Shown here piece after piece: positions 44,078 to 53,026 of a stretch of DNA of 64,000 bases. The first letter of the stretch is position 1. Every line of letters begins with the position of its first letter. The notes beneath the pieces were generated by a model. The model ran no database searches, had not been told where the DNA came from, and was given only the letters and a program-made list of their open reading frames with translations. Source of the stretch: Ilyomonas sp963790435 (GTDB taxonomy: Bacteria; Bacteroidota; Bacteroidia; Chitinophagales; Chitinophagaceae); NCBI GenBank assembly GCA_963790435.1, contig CAWBOI010000001.1, positions 1,178,001-1,242,000 of the forward strand, in the 5' to 3' direction. Both the position numbers and the translations under genes were made by a program.

Positions 44078-45802
44078 TTATAATTTATCCATTTCTTCCT
44101 TTACAAATTCCATCAGCGATTGAATGTGTGCGGGCGACAAATCAAATTGCAAACCGGCGGCTTCATACAATTGAGGTAACGTTTTGGTACCGCCTAAACT
44201 CAATGCGTTTACATAATTCTGCAATGCTTGTTTTGGATTCTCAATGTATTGCTTCCACATACCAATGGCGCCTAATTGTGCAATGCCATATTCAATGTAA
44301 TAAAAAGGAACTTCAAACAGGTGAAGCTGCCGCTGCCAGCTGTTTTCGCGGTATTTTTGAAGCCCCGTGAAATCAACTGTATCCGTTGAAAATTCATTTA
44401 AAATTTCCATCCAGGCTGCGGTTCTTTCTTCCACGGTATGCTGTGGATGTTCATATACCCAATGCTGAAATTTATCTACTGTTGCAATCCAGGGGAAGAT
44501 GGTAATCACACGTTCAAGCTGGTGTTCTTTTGCTCGTTTCAAATCTTCTTTATTATCAAAAAAAGCATCCCAATGGTTCATGGTAAACAATTCCATACTC
44601 ATGCTTGCCACTTCGGCAATTTCCATAGGGTAATCTTTAAACGCACTCAATTCGAGAGGATGTGCGAGGAACGAATGCACCGCATGTCCGCCTTCATGAA
44701 CCATGGTAGTAACATCGCCCATTTGGCCTGCAGCATTCATAAAAATAAATGGTGCGCCGCTTTCTGCTAAGGGGCAATTGTAACCGCCCGGCGCTTTGCC
44801 TTTGCGACTTTCCAAATCAAGATGACCTAAAGTGTTCATCTTTTTTAAACAATCGGCAAAAAATGGATTAAGCGAGGTAAAGCATTCTTCGGTTTTATCT
44901 AACAATTCCTTTCCGCCTTCAAACGGGTGCAGGGGCTGTACACCTTCCGGCTCGGCTTCTGTATCCCAGGGGCGCAACACATCCACACCTAATTTTTCTT
45001 TTTTGTTTTCATTGATTTTTGCAACGAGAGGAAGCACATGCAGTTTCACGGCTTCGTGAAACTGAAAGCAATCTTCTTTTGTATAATCGAACCTGCCCAA
45101 CTCAACAAACTTGTAATCGCGATAGTTGGCAAAGCCTGCATTGCGCGCCACTTCATCCCGCTTGTGAACGAGTTGCGTGTACAAATCATCCAGTTTGTCT
45201 TTGTCTTGTAGCCTTCTTTCTTGTATTTTTCTATATACTTCTTCGCGCAGCGAACGGTCATGATTTTCCAAAAATTTGGAAGCCTGCTGCAAAGTGTACT
45301 CCTGCCCCTTCACTTCAACCGTCATTGCGCCCGTAATGGCACCATATTGCTGTTGCATTACGCTCAACTCGGCTTGCAGCGGAATGTTTTTTTCGCGAAA
45401 CAATTCAATGCTTTTGCGAACATTGCGTAGGTAAGTAAAATATTTCTGCTGATGGAGATCGTTTACAAACGGCGATGCGATCAACTTTTTATTCAGTGCA
45501 TCGGCGTAAGGTTGCAGTTTGGGTTGTATTTCCATACAGAAGAACGCAAACGCTTCTTCCAGCGATTTATCAGTGGTGTCGCAGGTCATTTTTATTTGCC
45601 GCCAGCAGGCATCTTCGCTTACTACGGCTTCCAGTTCGCTCATGTCGTGCAGCCATTGCTCCAACTCTTCTTTGCCGTTGATAGGCCTGTCAAGCAATTC
45701 TTTACAAAGTGGTTCCAAAGCTTCCCAGTTAGTCAGCTTAAAATTCTGCTGAACGTAATGGCGCGGTAATTTTTGTATATCGGCGTTGGGCGTTGTTGTC
45801 AT
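44078..45802 (-). CDS. pepF: oligoendopeptidase F (M3 family)
   Basis: A 574-residue zinc peptidase. MVHEGGHAVHSF is the HExxH motif, with Glu in EIAEVASMSMELF as the third ligand. There is no signal peptide, so it hydrolyses oligopeptides in the cytoplasm. The length is normal. ATAAAAACAAA, a near-copy of the window motif, precedes its start codon. It stands between repeat segments on both sides. Confidence 0.94.
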   Translation of the reverse strand: MTTTPNADIQKLPRHYVQQNFKLTNWEALEPLCKELLDRPINGKEELEQWLHDMSELEAVVSEDACWRQIKMTCDTTDKSLEEAFAFFCMEIQPKLQPYADALNKKLIASPFVNDLHQQKYFTYLRNVRKSIELFREKNIPLQAELSVMQQQYGAITGAMTVEVKGQEYTLQQASKFLENHDRSLREEVYRKIQERRLQDKDKLDDLYTQLVHKRDEVARNAGFANYRDYKFVELGRFDYTKEDCFQFHEAVKLHVLPLVAKINENKKEKLGVDVLRPWDTEAEPEGVQPLHPFEGGKELLDKTEECFTSLNPFFADCLKKMNTLGHLDLESRKGKAPGGYNCPLAESGAPFIFMNAAGQMGDVTTMVHEGGHAVHSFLAHPLELSAFKDYPMEIAEVASMSMELFTMNHWDAFFDNKEDLKRAKEHQLERVITIFPWIATVDKFQHWVYEHPQHTVEERTAAWMEILNEFSTDTVDFTGLQKYRENSWQRQLHLFEVPFYYIEYGIAQLGAIGMWKQYIENPKQALQNYVNALSLGGTKTLPQLYEAAGLQFDLSPAHIQSLMEFVKEEMDKL

Positions 45803-45825
45803 GTGATTTGTTTTTATATAAAAAA

Positions 45826-45957
45826 GCTACGAGCCGTGAGCTTTGAGCTGCAAGCTATCAGCTACAGCTGCAAGCAAATACAATTTACCTTCTTCCTTGC
45901 AGCTGATAGCTTGTAACTTCTTTACTTGTAGCTTACAGCTTGTAACTTGCAGCTCCT
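45826..45957. repeat. AGCTGCAAGCTATCAGCT-type inverted repeat cluster
   Basis: GCTGCAAGCTATCAGCT and CTTGCAGCTGATAGCTTG form a long imperfect hairpin, and further TTGTAGCTTACAGCTTG units follow. The cluster abuts the DUF5606 stop. The short segment at 9498-9576 looks like a degenerate member. Confidence 0.7.
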
Positions 45958-46398
45958 TTACGCTTCATCCGAAGTTTGTACCGGATCGTTTTCTGTTTCC
46001 TCGGTTTCTTCTTCTGTTCTTACTTTAATTTCCACATTGTTGTTTTTCAAAACAGAAAACCAGCGTATCATTTTCTTCATATCGCTCGCATACACACGTT
46101 CAAAATCCATATCAGGATACACTTTTTCAAAGTAAGCTTTTACAGCTTTGGCATCTTTTTCCGATGGCAAAGGCTCGCTACTTTCCTGCATGGCTTTAAA
46201 CACATCGGCAAGGTTTACGTTTTCGCGGCTGGTATAAACTTCAATGCTTTCCAGATGCGAAAAATTATGTACGCGGGAAGAAACAAACCGGGTTGAGCCA
46301 TCTTCCAGCGAACGCACAATGGCGCCATCGGTTTTGCTGCCTACCAACTCATATAAACCGGTTAAGCCGGTAACCGAAATCATTTTATTGTATTCCAT
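45958..46398 (-). CDS. DUF5606 family protein
   Basis: A 146-residue protein. ISVTGLTGLYELVGSKTDGAIVRSLEDG and FVSSRVHNFSHLESIEVYT are characteristic of DUF5606, widespread in Bacteroidota. The C-terminal part has KAYFEKVYPDMDFERVYASDMKKMIRWF and an acidic tail. It is cytoplasmic, with unknown function. Confidence 0.82.
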   Translation of the reverse strand: MEYNKMISVTGLTGLYELVGSKTDGAIVRSLEDGSTRFVSSRVHNFSHLESIEVYTSRENVNLADVFKAMQESSEPLPSEKDAKAVKAYFEKVYPDMDFERVYASDMKKMIRWFSVLKNNNVEIKVRTEEETEETENDPVQTSDEA

Positions 46399-46480
46399 AA
46401 ATGTAATTTTAAAAAGATGTGCAAAATAACATTACCGCACAAAATGAAAAAGGAGAACTTGGTTAAAGTTGAAAAAGGGG

Positions 46481-46513
46481 CAAAAACAAAAGGGGCACTT
46501 AGACAAGCGCCCC
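46481..46513 (-). terminator. terminator whose U-tract is the window motif
   Basis: Read on the minus strand, a 9-bp stem (GGGGCGCTT with AAGTGCCCC, one G-U pair) with a 4-base loop runs straight into TTTTGTTTTTGC. The plus-strand version would have an A-C mismatch, so the hairpin is adapted to the minus strand and terminates the ferritin-like gene. Confidence 0.8.
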
Positions 46514-46540
46514 GACGTACTATTAACTGAAAAATTATAA

Positions 46541-47371
46541 TTATAAGATAAACGGCTTCACTATAGCAAGCACCTGCTCCATAGTAAGGATTTCGTCAAA
46601 TGCTTCGGTAGCATCATCAAAAGAAATTGGGTAGCCATCTATATTTACGATATTTATTCCAGCTTGGATTGTGTTATCTTCTCCGGCATAATTTGGCTGA
46701 ACAGCGGAGCCGATGCCAGCCGTAGAACTGCCGGTTATCCACGGGCGGATGCTTTCGTCCATTGCTCTTTCGCTGCGCAACTGGCGCAGGAACGAAGCAT
46801 GGCGGGCTTCCACAGAATGGATTTTCAAAGCAGCGGTCAACACTTCATGGTTAGAAATTAAATTGGCTGCCTGCCCTTTGTAAGCTCTTACGCCCGTATC
46901 TTCAAAAGTTTGAGAAACTGCCAGGAACACATCGTAATTAGAAAACACGGCTGGAAAAGCACCGCCTGCTGTAAAATCGAAAGAAGGCTTTTGCACCGGC
47001 TTTCCGCCCATTGAAGTAATGGTACTTCTTAAAAAATCTACGTGCCGGTATTCGTGTTCAAAAATCTGGTTAAACCCTTCCATGTCTTTGCCCATGGGAA
47101 TGAGGCGTTTTGTTTTTAGCCCTTTTCTGTAAAATTCCGATTCGAGGTATTCAAGTGTAAGAGCAAAATTCAAAATATCAATAATGGGCGTTACTCTGTT
47201 GCCGGCATACGCTTTTTTAAAGAAGCCGCCCAACATGAGCGGAACCGCAGCCAGGGCAATGCGTCCGCCGGTTTTTGCAACGGTTTGCATAGCGGCGCGG
47301 CGCGAATCTAAACGGTCGTAAACTTTGGGATCTACACTTTCTATTTCGGTAAGTAATTGATTGATGTTCAT
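46541..47371 (-). CDS. exported ferritin-like protein 2
   Basis: A 276-residue protein with a Tat-like N-terminus (DSRRAAMQTVAKTGGRIALA ... AYA). The ferritin-like four-helix bundle has metal-binding acids and His at LTLEYLESEF, IFEHEYRHVDFL, FEDTGVRAYKG and SVEARHASFL. Such proteins in Bacteroidota are annotated as ferritin-like or desiccation-associated; the activity may be iron or peroxide handling. It follows the paralogue at 47397 by 25 bp. Confidence 0.82.
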   Translation of the reverse strand: MNINQLLTEIESVDPKVYDRLDSRRAAMQTVAKTGGRIALAAVPLMLGGFFKKAYAGNRVTPIIDILNFALTLEYLESEFYRKGLKTKRLIPMGKDMEGFNQIFEHEYRHVDFLRSTITSMGGKPVQKPSFDFTAGGAFPAVFSNYDVFLAVSQTFEDTGVRAYKGQAANLISNHEVLTAALKIHSVEARHASFLRQLRSERAMDESIRPWITGSSTAGIGSAVQPNYAGEDNTIQAGINIVNIDGYPISFDDATEAFDEILTMEQVLAIVKPFIL

Positions 47372-47396
47372 AAAATTGTTTTTGAATGATGAATGA

Positions 47397-48149
47397 TTAC
47401 CAGGGCGCTTTGCTTGTGTTAATGGTTGTGTTAGCAGGAAGGAAAGGACTTGCCGCTTTCAATACCATGGAAGGATGAAAGGCTCTGTCTAATCCCATTA
47501 CATCTACTACATCGGAAGAAGCAAAAGAAGCAGGAACCAGCAAATCCCTGATGTAACCGGCATGGCGCGCTTCTACCGAAACAATTTTACCGGCAAGCGT
47601 TAAGTAAGCGGGATTAGAAATGTACTTACCGGCGCCATTGTAAGCTGCTACGCCAAGATCTTCAAATGTGCGCGACGTTTCCAGCACACTCATACGACTT
47701 CCAAAATCAACCGCACTGAAGTTGAATTTGATTTGAGGGATAGCCATTCCGCCTAAAGCGGTTTTAAAAAATTCGCGGTGCGCAATTTCGTGGTTGCGGA
47801 TTTGCATCAGCCGCTTCTTTTCCCAATCGGTAGCGCCGCTATACATTTGGTCAGACACCATGATGTAAAACTGCGCTTCCAATTGTTCCAGCAAATAAGC
47901 ATAATTTAAAACAGCATAATCACCGCTGCCAAGGTCAATACCGCCAGCAGCTAAATCTTTCAAACTGCCGATGCGTGCTGATTCGGAGGCAGCGTCAACG
48001 CCGGTGAGCGATTTGGTACAGGATGCGGCAACGGCTGTGATTGCTGTGGCGCCCAATACCTTCATTAAAAAATTTCTTCGTGGCAAGTTGGTGGGTGAGG
48101 TTTGTTGTACTTCTTCTGTGGGAAGGTCTGTTACTTGTGGCATACTCAT
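47397..48149 (-). CDS. exported ferritin-like lipoprotein 1
   Basis: A 250-residue protein. LPRRNFLMKVLGATAITAVA is a twin-arginine signal, and the following AASC could be a lipobox, so it may be a Tat-exported lipoprotein. The ferritin-like core has YLLEQLEAQFY, RNHEIAHREFF, FEDLGVAAYNG and SVEARHAGYI, aligned with the downstream gene. The two make an operon of paralogues, perhaps a heteromer. Confidence 0.82.
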   Translation of the reverse strand: MSMPQVTDLPTEEVQQTSPTNLPRRNFLMKVLGATAITAVAASCTKSLTGVDAASESARIGSLKDLAAGGIDLGSGDYAVLNYAYLLEQLEAQFYIMVSDQMYSGATDWEKKRLMQIRNHEIAHREFFKTALGGMAIPQIKFNFSAVDFGSRMSVLETSRTFEDLGVAAYNGAGKYISNPAYLTLAGKIVSVEARHAGYIRDLLVPASFASSDVVDVMGLDRAFHPSMVLKAASPFLPANTTINTSKAPW

Positions 48150-48262
48150 TAGGTTTTAATGTAGAGAATGGTTAACAAATACCTATACGATAGAAAACAG
48201 ACAAGCGGTTTTGGTTTTGAAAAAAAAGTTAAAGAGATTTCATAACTGCGTTGTGGACGAAT

Positions 48263-48300
48263 AAATACGGTAAAAACACAGGTTTGTTTTTACCGTATTT
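48263..48300. terminator. 15-bp-stem hairpin between divergent genes
   Basis: The arms are AAATACGGTAAAAAC and GTTTTTACCGTATTT, with an 8-base loop, ACAGGTTT. It lies between the starts of the ferritin-like operon (-) and mnmE (+), where no stop codon needs a terminator, so a regulatory role is possible. Confidence 0.6.
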
Positions 48301-48369
48301 TCTCAAACGAAACCGGACTTTCGTTTTTACACTTCTTCTTACAACCGATGGTTTATTTTTGAAGTGATG

Positions 48370-49749
48370 ATGAGCAAACTTTCAGGATGGAACGATACCA
48401 TTGCTGCGCTGGCAACGCCACAGGGAACCGGCGCGATCGGGGTAATACGAGTAAGTGGAAACAAAGCGGTTGAAATTGTAAACAGCTTGTTTCCATCGAA
48501 AGATTTAAACAAGCAACCATCGCATACTTTGCATGTTGGCGCGTTGTGGTTTGAAGAAAATAAGTTGGATGAAGTGGTAATCAGTTTGTACAAAGCGCCT
48601 CACTCCTACACCGGCGAAGATGTGATAGAAATTTCGTGTCACGGCTCGCCGTTTATTCAAAATAATATTCTTGCTGTGCTGGCAAAATCGGGTGCTCGTG
48701 CAGCCAAAGCCGGTGAGTTTACACAACGTGCTTTTCTGAATAAAAAAATGAATCTTTCACAAGCGGAAGCGGTTGCCGATTTGATTGCAAGCAACACAGA
48801 AGCCAGTCGCAGAACAGCATTGCATAACATGCGCAGCGGCTTTACTCAAATGCTTTCACAAATACGCGAAGAGCTGCTCCAATTTTCATCCCTGATAGAA
48901 CTGGAACTTGATTTTTCGGAAGAAGATGTTGAGTTTGCCGACAGAAGTCGCTTAATAAATTTGTTGAACGAAGCCGAAGAAAAAGTAACCGCTTTGTTGC
49001 AATCGTTCGTGTTGGGCAACGTAATCAAAAATGGTGTGCAGGTTGCCATCATTGGCAAACCCAATGCAGGCAAAAGTACATTGCTGAATGCTTTGTTGAA
49101 TGAAGACAGAGCCATTGTGAGTGAGATTGCGGGCACTACGCGCGATACCATTGAAGAGACGCTGAACATCAACGGAATTTTATTTCGGTTGATTGATACG
49201 GCTGGTATTCGCGAACATACGACTGACGCCATTGAAAGCATTGGCGTGCAACGAAGCTTTGAAACAATGCGCAAAGCCAATGTGGTTTTGTACTTGTTTG
49301 ATGTGAATGAAATGCAGGAAGAAGAGCTTTTGCAAACGTTAGAAAATCTTCAAACCACGAGTGCTAAAATCATAGCTGTTGCTAACAAAGCAGATGATGA
49401 TTTTTTGTGCAAAAACAAATTTCAAAATGTACAAAAATCGCTGTTGTTTATCTCAGCATTGTACAAACAAAACATTGATTCCATAAAAGATGAATTGTAT
49501 GCTTCTGTTGTGAATAAAGAGATTCAGATGCCCGATGTGATTGTTACCAATGCAAGACATGTAGAAGCGTTGCAAAACGTGTTGTCATCCATTCAGGACA
49601 TCAAACAAGGCTTTGCACAAAACATACATTTGGATTTGATTGCTTCCGACATCAGAACCTGTCTTTATGCCATTGGCAGCATCACCGGCGAAGTAACCAA
49701 TGAAGATCAGTTGGATTATATTTTCAGTAAGTTTTGTATCGGAAAGTAG
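48370..49749 (+). CDS. mnmE: tRNA modification GTPase MnmE
   Basis: A 459-residue GTPase that with MnmG adds (carboxymethyl)aminomethyl groups to U34 of certain tRNAs. An N-terminal folate-binding domain (DTIAALATPQGTGAIGVIRVSG), helical domain and inserted G domain (GKPNAGKST, EIAGTTRDT, DTAGI, NKAD) are visible, ending in the invariant FCIGK. Three possible starts lie together (GTG 48364, ATG 48367, ATG 48370). Window-motif copy 49409-49419 encodes CKNK. Confidence 0.97.
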   Translation: MSKLSGWNDTIAALATPQGTGAIGVIRVSGNKAVEIVNSLFPSKDLNKQPSHTLHVGALWFEENKLDEVVISLYKAPHSYTGEDVIEISCHGSPFIQNNILAVLAKSGARAAKAGEFTQRAFLNKKMNLSQAEAVADLIASNTEASRRTALHNMRSGFTQMLSQIREELLQFSSLIELELDFSEEDVEFADRSRLINLLNEAEEKVTALLQSFVLGNVIKNGVQVAIIGKPNAGKSTLLNALLNEDRAIVSEIAGTTRDTIEETLNINGILFRLIDTAGIREHTTDAIESIGVQRSFETMRKANVVLYLFDVNEMQEEELLQTLENLQTTSAKIIAVANKADDDFLCKNKFQNVQKSLLFISALYKQNIDSIKDELYASVVNKEIQMPDVIVTNARHVEALQNVLSSIQDIKQGFAQNIHLDLIASDIRTCLYAIGSITGEVTNEDQLDYIFSKFCIGK

Positions 49750-49767
49750 GTATGCGCTGTTATTGCA

Positions 49768-50160
49768 CTATTCTGAAAAGGGAGAGATGCGGATTACTTT
49801 CTCTAAATACAACACAAGTAAAATTCCTAACGTATATGCAATTAAATCAGTCCATTCAAATGAGGTACCCAGTATAACCTTTGCAAGTTTTGATTCTTGA
49901 AGACCGAGTCTACCTACAAGATTGAAACACTGAAGCGTTTCAACTACATAAGAAAATAGCAATGAAAACAAAGCAATTGCCAAAACAGGTGCGTTGATAA
50001 ATGATCTAACGAAGCAATAAATAAAAATCACAACTAAAAAATCACCTAAATAAGGCCGAACAATTCTGTCATGTACAAATAAGGCAATGAAAATTTCAAT
50101 AGCCAATAATATAATCACCCATATAAAGTAGTGCTTTCTGAACTTTGCTATACTGCTCAT
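49768..50160 (-). CDS. DUF2809-type (VanZ-like) membrane protein
   Basis: A 130-residue protein with four membrane helices. FLVVIFIYCFVRSFI, FSYVVETLQCFNLV and SFEWTDLIAYTLGILLVLYLE match DUF2809, a small membrane family with VanZ-like features. Function is unknown. Its 3' end is 18 bp from that of mnmE. The start MSSIAKFRKH at 50160 is chosen. Confidence 0.75.
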   Translation of the reverse strand: MSSIAKFRKHYFIWVIILLAIEIFIALFVHDRIVRPYLGDFLVVIFIYCFVRSFINAPVLAIALFSLLFSYVVETLQCFNLVGRLGLQESKLAKVILGTSFEWTDLIAYTLGILLVLYLEKVIRISPFSE

Positions 50161-50339
50161 AAATTTATGAATTTCCCATTTAATGCTGCAGAATAAAGTA
50201 AAAGATTGCATTGCCTGCAACGACTTAAAACAAACGTTTGAATTTGATTTATCGAATAATTCACAACGATTATATTTTATACCGTCAAGACTACATTTTA
50301 AGTGTTATCTGTTTAAAGCCAGGTTAGTTTTCTAATGTT

Positions 50340-50852
50340 TTAAAATGGCTTCATCATAGCTTTTTTATTTGCTCCAATACAATTTTCAAGAACCTTAATC
50401 TTGTAATAACAAATACAAAGCGGAATCAATCCTATCAGTCCAAACGAACAATCTATTAGTTGCCAGTAAAACGGAATGCCTCTCACATGACCTGCAATGA
50501 ACGCTAATGGAAAAATGGAGCAACAGGCAATCAAGCCAAATTGTACCATCCATTTATTGCGTACCGGTTCGCGCAATGGACCGATGAAAGCAACTGCAAT
50601 AACGAGGTGAGCAAAAGCAAGCCAGTCGTAGCCATAAGCCAGATACGGGTATTTTAGATTTGTATCGTGAAGCGCCCAATAAACTTTCTTGATCCACACA
50701 TACAAAGCGCTGTTTTGATTACCAATTTTATAACAAAACCAGCTTAACTCCGTTTCAAGAGCAAAGGCAGTTATGCCACTTATTACCAGCGCTATTATAA
50801 AAAGTATAAGCCAGACTTTAATTTGTCTTATGATTATTTCAGCGCTTTGCAT
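50340..50852 (-). CDS. four-helix membrane protein, unknown function
   Basis: A 170-residue protein with about four membrane helices (VWLILFIIALVISGITAFAL, WLAFAHLVIAVAFIGPL, QFGLIACCSIFPLAFIAGH, CSFGLIGLIPLCICYYKI). The REPVRNKWMVQFG loop is the best-defined soluble part. I recognise no domain. It follows creD by about 33 bp on the same strand, so it is likely in the CreD unit. Confidence 0.65.
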   Translation of the reverse strand: MQSAEIIIRQIKVWLILFIIALVISGITAFALETELSWFCYKIGNQNSALYVWIKKVYWALHDTNLKYPYLAYGYDWLAFAHLVIAVAFIGPLREPVRNKWMVQFGLIACCSIFPLAFIAGHVRGIPFYWQLIDCSFGLIGLIPLCICYYKIKVLENCIGANKKAMMKPF

Positions 50853-50885
50853 GTAGGGAAATTTATATTGTGAAAAGAAGCGAGC

Positions 50886-52676
50886 TTAAATAGTTGGAGA
50901 CACGGTCTGCGGTCCATACCAATTGATTTTCCTACTGAAGTACATAGCGATGGCAAGAATAATGAACAAACCAATGCTTCCAATCAGTAAAGCAGTATCT
51001 TCCAATCGGATCAGAATAAACGTAAACCCATATAGTAAGCTTAAAACGCTACCAAAAACTGCTGTCGTACCTATACTCTGAAAATGGCCATAAGCGTAAA
51101 AGCTAACAAGCAATATAGTAGCTATAGCAGCAATCAGGTAAGAAAAGTCAAATGGAAGAAACTCGCTTATGGACAGGAGCAAAGTATAAAAGATAACCAA
51201 TGCCAAACCAACCAGAACATATTGAACCGGGTGCAACGGTTTCTTTTGCATGATTTCCACGATAAAAAATAAAGAAAATGTCAACCCAATAAACAGAATT
51301 GCATACTTGATACATCTGTCTGTTTTTGCATAGCCGTCCGCAGGCTGCACCATGGTTACCCCAAAAGCAAGGTCCTTTTGATCATATTTAAAATCATTAA
51401 GAACGGTTCCAAAAGGCAGGTTGGCTTTATTAAACGCCCAGGTAGCGGTAAAACCGCTGTCGTTCACTGTTCTTACAGCAGGCAAATCACTTCCGTCAAA
51501 AGAAGGATTCGCCCATGATGATTGTAAAGTAAACCGGCTGTTGCCACTCAAGGGAACAAAATGAAGTTGCTCACTGCCCTTAATTTTTACGTTAATTGTA
51601 AACGCAATCTTTTTGCCTTCATCATTGGATGACAAAGGAATGGGAGCAGACAATCCTCTTTCATCTATATCATTTACCGGCAATCCTGGTGATAATTCAT
51701 AGGATGATTCTCCTAACTTAATTACGAGCCTTTCTTCAATCCCTTTGAAATCCGAAATGCCATAACAAACTCTGGCATCCTGCCAGTTTACTAAATCGCT
51801 ATCAATATCTTTAGGAATATGGAACTGAAAATTTCCGGTATTGCTAATAGCTGCATTGTATAAAAGCACCTTATAAATGGAACGTTGCCTTAATTCATTA
51901 GATACGCTTCCATTCACAGTAAGATCATCTGGTAAAATGAATAAATGACTGAGTTGCTCTGAAACCTTTTTGTCTTTATCAATTACCATCTTTTTGTAGG
52001 GCAGATAAATGTAAGGGCCGGTCAACGTTTGCGCCTTCGCCCATTTTTCATTGACTTCATTAGAAACCTGGGCTTGCCTCTCCTGTCTTTCTTTTACAAG
52101 ATTGTTAATGAAAATGGTAGGTATGAGCATCACCAGGATCAATACACCGGTAATCATGCCTTTGTAAAGAATTGCGTTTGAAGAACTGGACTTGCTGGTC
52201 TCCTGCACCGGCTCAGAATAAATGTTTGTTTCCATTTTTTTGTATTTGTTTAATGTGAATTGATTGATAGCAAAGAAGTAAGTTGTAAGTTGCGTAGAGG
52301 ACAGCGTGATTGCTGTCAGCGAACAAAACAGCAAGACACCTGCGCTAACAATAGTGGCAGTGAAAAGATGATCGTATTCAAACGCTCCATTCAATAGCAA
52401 ACCAAGTCCCCAGCCGTACACCAGGCTCAAGGTTGAGCAAACAGCAAAAAAGCGCAGCTTCTTCGTTTTTGCAGAAACTGCGCTTTTTTTAATAAGAGAT
52501 AAACCAATGCTTAAAATGATTATGATGGGAAGGCTGCCGATTAACGAACAAAAAGCTGCAATTGGAACTAACCAAAGCGGCATTGATTCGTCAAAGAAGA
52601 CATAGAGCAACCAGCTTAAAGCAAAGACAAGGTTTGTGATTATCCAAATTCGCAATGCTATTTTTATTGGTTTCAT
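50886..52676 (-). CDS. creD: CreD-family inner-membrane protein with extra N-terminal membrane domain
   Basis: A 596-residue protein. From METNIYSEPVQETSKSS (residue about 147) it is a full CreD: a first helix, periplasmic part (GPYIYLPYKK, ISDFKGIEERLVIKLG, SGNSRFTLQSSWANPSFDG), then multiple C-terminal helices (HPVQYVLVGLALVIFYTLLL). The first ~146 residues add four helices and are not part of CreD as I know it, so this is a fusion or a lost stop between two genes. CreD affects envelope integrity and beta-lactam tolerance in other bacteria. The operator at 52689-52705 lies just upstream. Confidence 0.85.
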   Translation of the reverse strand: MKPIKIALRIWIITNLVFALSWLLYVFFDESMPLWLVPIAAFCSLIGSLPIIIILSIGLSLIKKSAVSAKTKKLRFFAVCSTLSLVYGWGLGLLLNGAFEYDHLFTATIVSAGVLLFCSLTAITLSSTQLTTYFFAINQFTLNKYKKMETNIYSEPVQETSKSSSSNAILYKGMITGVLILVMLIPTIFINNLVKERQERQAQVSNEVNEKWAKAQTLTGPYIYLPYKKMVIDKDKKVSEQLSHLFILPDDLTVNGSVSNELRQRSIYKVLLYNAAISNTGNFQFHIPKDIDSDLVNWQDARVCYGISDFKGIEERLVIKLGESSYELSPGLPVNDIDERGLSAPIPLSSNDEGKKIAFTINVKIKGSEQLHFVPLSGNSRFTLQSSWANPSFDGSDLPAVRTVNDSGFTATWAFNKANLPFGTVLNDFKYDQKDLAFGVTMVQPADGYAKTDRCIKYAILFIGLTFSLFFIVEIMQKKPLHPVQYVLVGLALVIFYTLLLSISEFLPFDFSYLIAAIATILLVSFYAYGHFQSIGTTAVFGSVLSLLYGFTFILIRLEDTALLIGSIGLFIILAIAMYFSRKINWYGPQTVSPTI

Positions 52677-52688
52677 TTATTAAAAAGT

Positions 52689-52705
52689 ACTTTGTATTTC
52701 AAAGT
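52689..52705. promoter_or_regulatory. palindromic operator before creD
   Basis: ACTTTG-TATTT-CAAAGT lies 13 bp before the creD ATG. The identical half-sites recur at 53689-53705, both with AAAGT to the left, before the membrane-protein/regulator genes. The adjacent winged-helix protein is the natural ligand. Confidence 0.75.
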
Positions 52706-52720
52706 GAACAGATAAAAAAA

Positions 52721-53020
52721 TTACTTTGTTGAGCGGATCATTTTTTCGAGTGCATCCAAATGTTGTCTGAAAGCCGTATTGCCCCCTTTTGTGATGGAAT
52801 AAGTAGTGTTTGTTTTTCTTCCAATAAACCCTTTTTCAACTTTAATATATTTACTGTCCTCGAGCGTTTTTAAATGGCTTGCCAGGTTACCGTCTGTTAC
52901 CTCAATAAGTTCCTTAAGCTCGTTGAAATTAAGCTTTGTATTTACCATGAGAGCACTCATGATTCCAAGCCGGATGCGACTATCAAAGGTTTTATTTAAC
53001 TGCTCAATCGGGTTTTTCAT
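52721..53020 (-). CDS. winged-helix transcriptional regulator
   Basis: A 99-residue protein with one winged-helix domain: RIRLGIMSALMVNTKLNFNELKELIEVTDGNLASHLKTLEDSKYIKVEKGF is the HTH and wing. It fits the small PadR/ArsR-like group found beside creD in Bacteroidota. It should bind the ACTTTG-N5-CAAAGT sites as a dimer. It follows the membrane gene at 53027 by 6 bp. Confidence 0.88.
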   Translation of the reverse strand: MKNPIEQLNKTFDSRIRLGIMSALMVNTKLNFNELKELIEVTDGNLASHLKTLEDSKYIKVEKGFIGRKTNTTYSITKGGNTAFRQHLDALEKMIRSTK

Positions 53021-53026
53021 TCTTCC

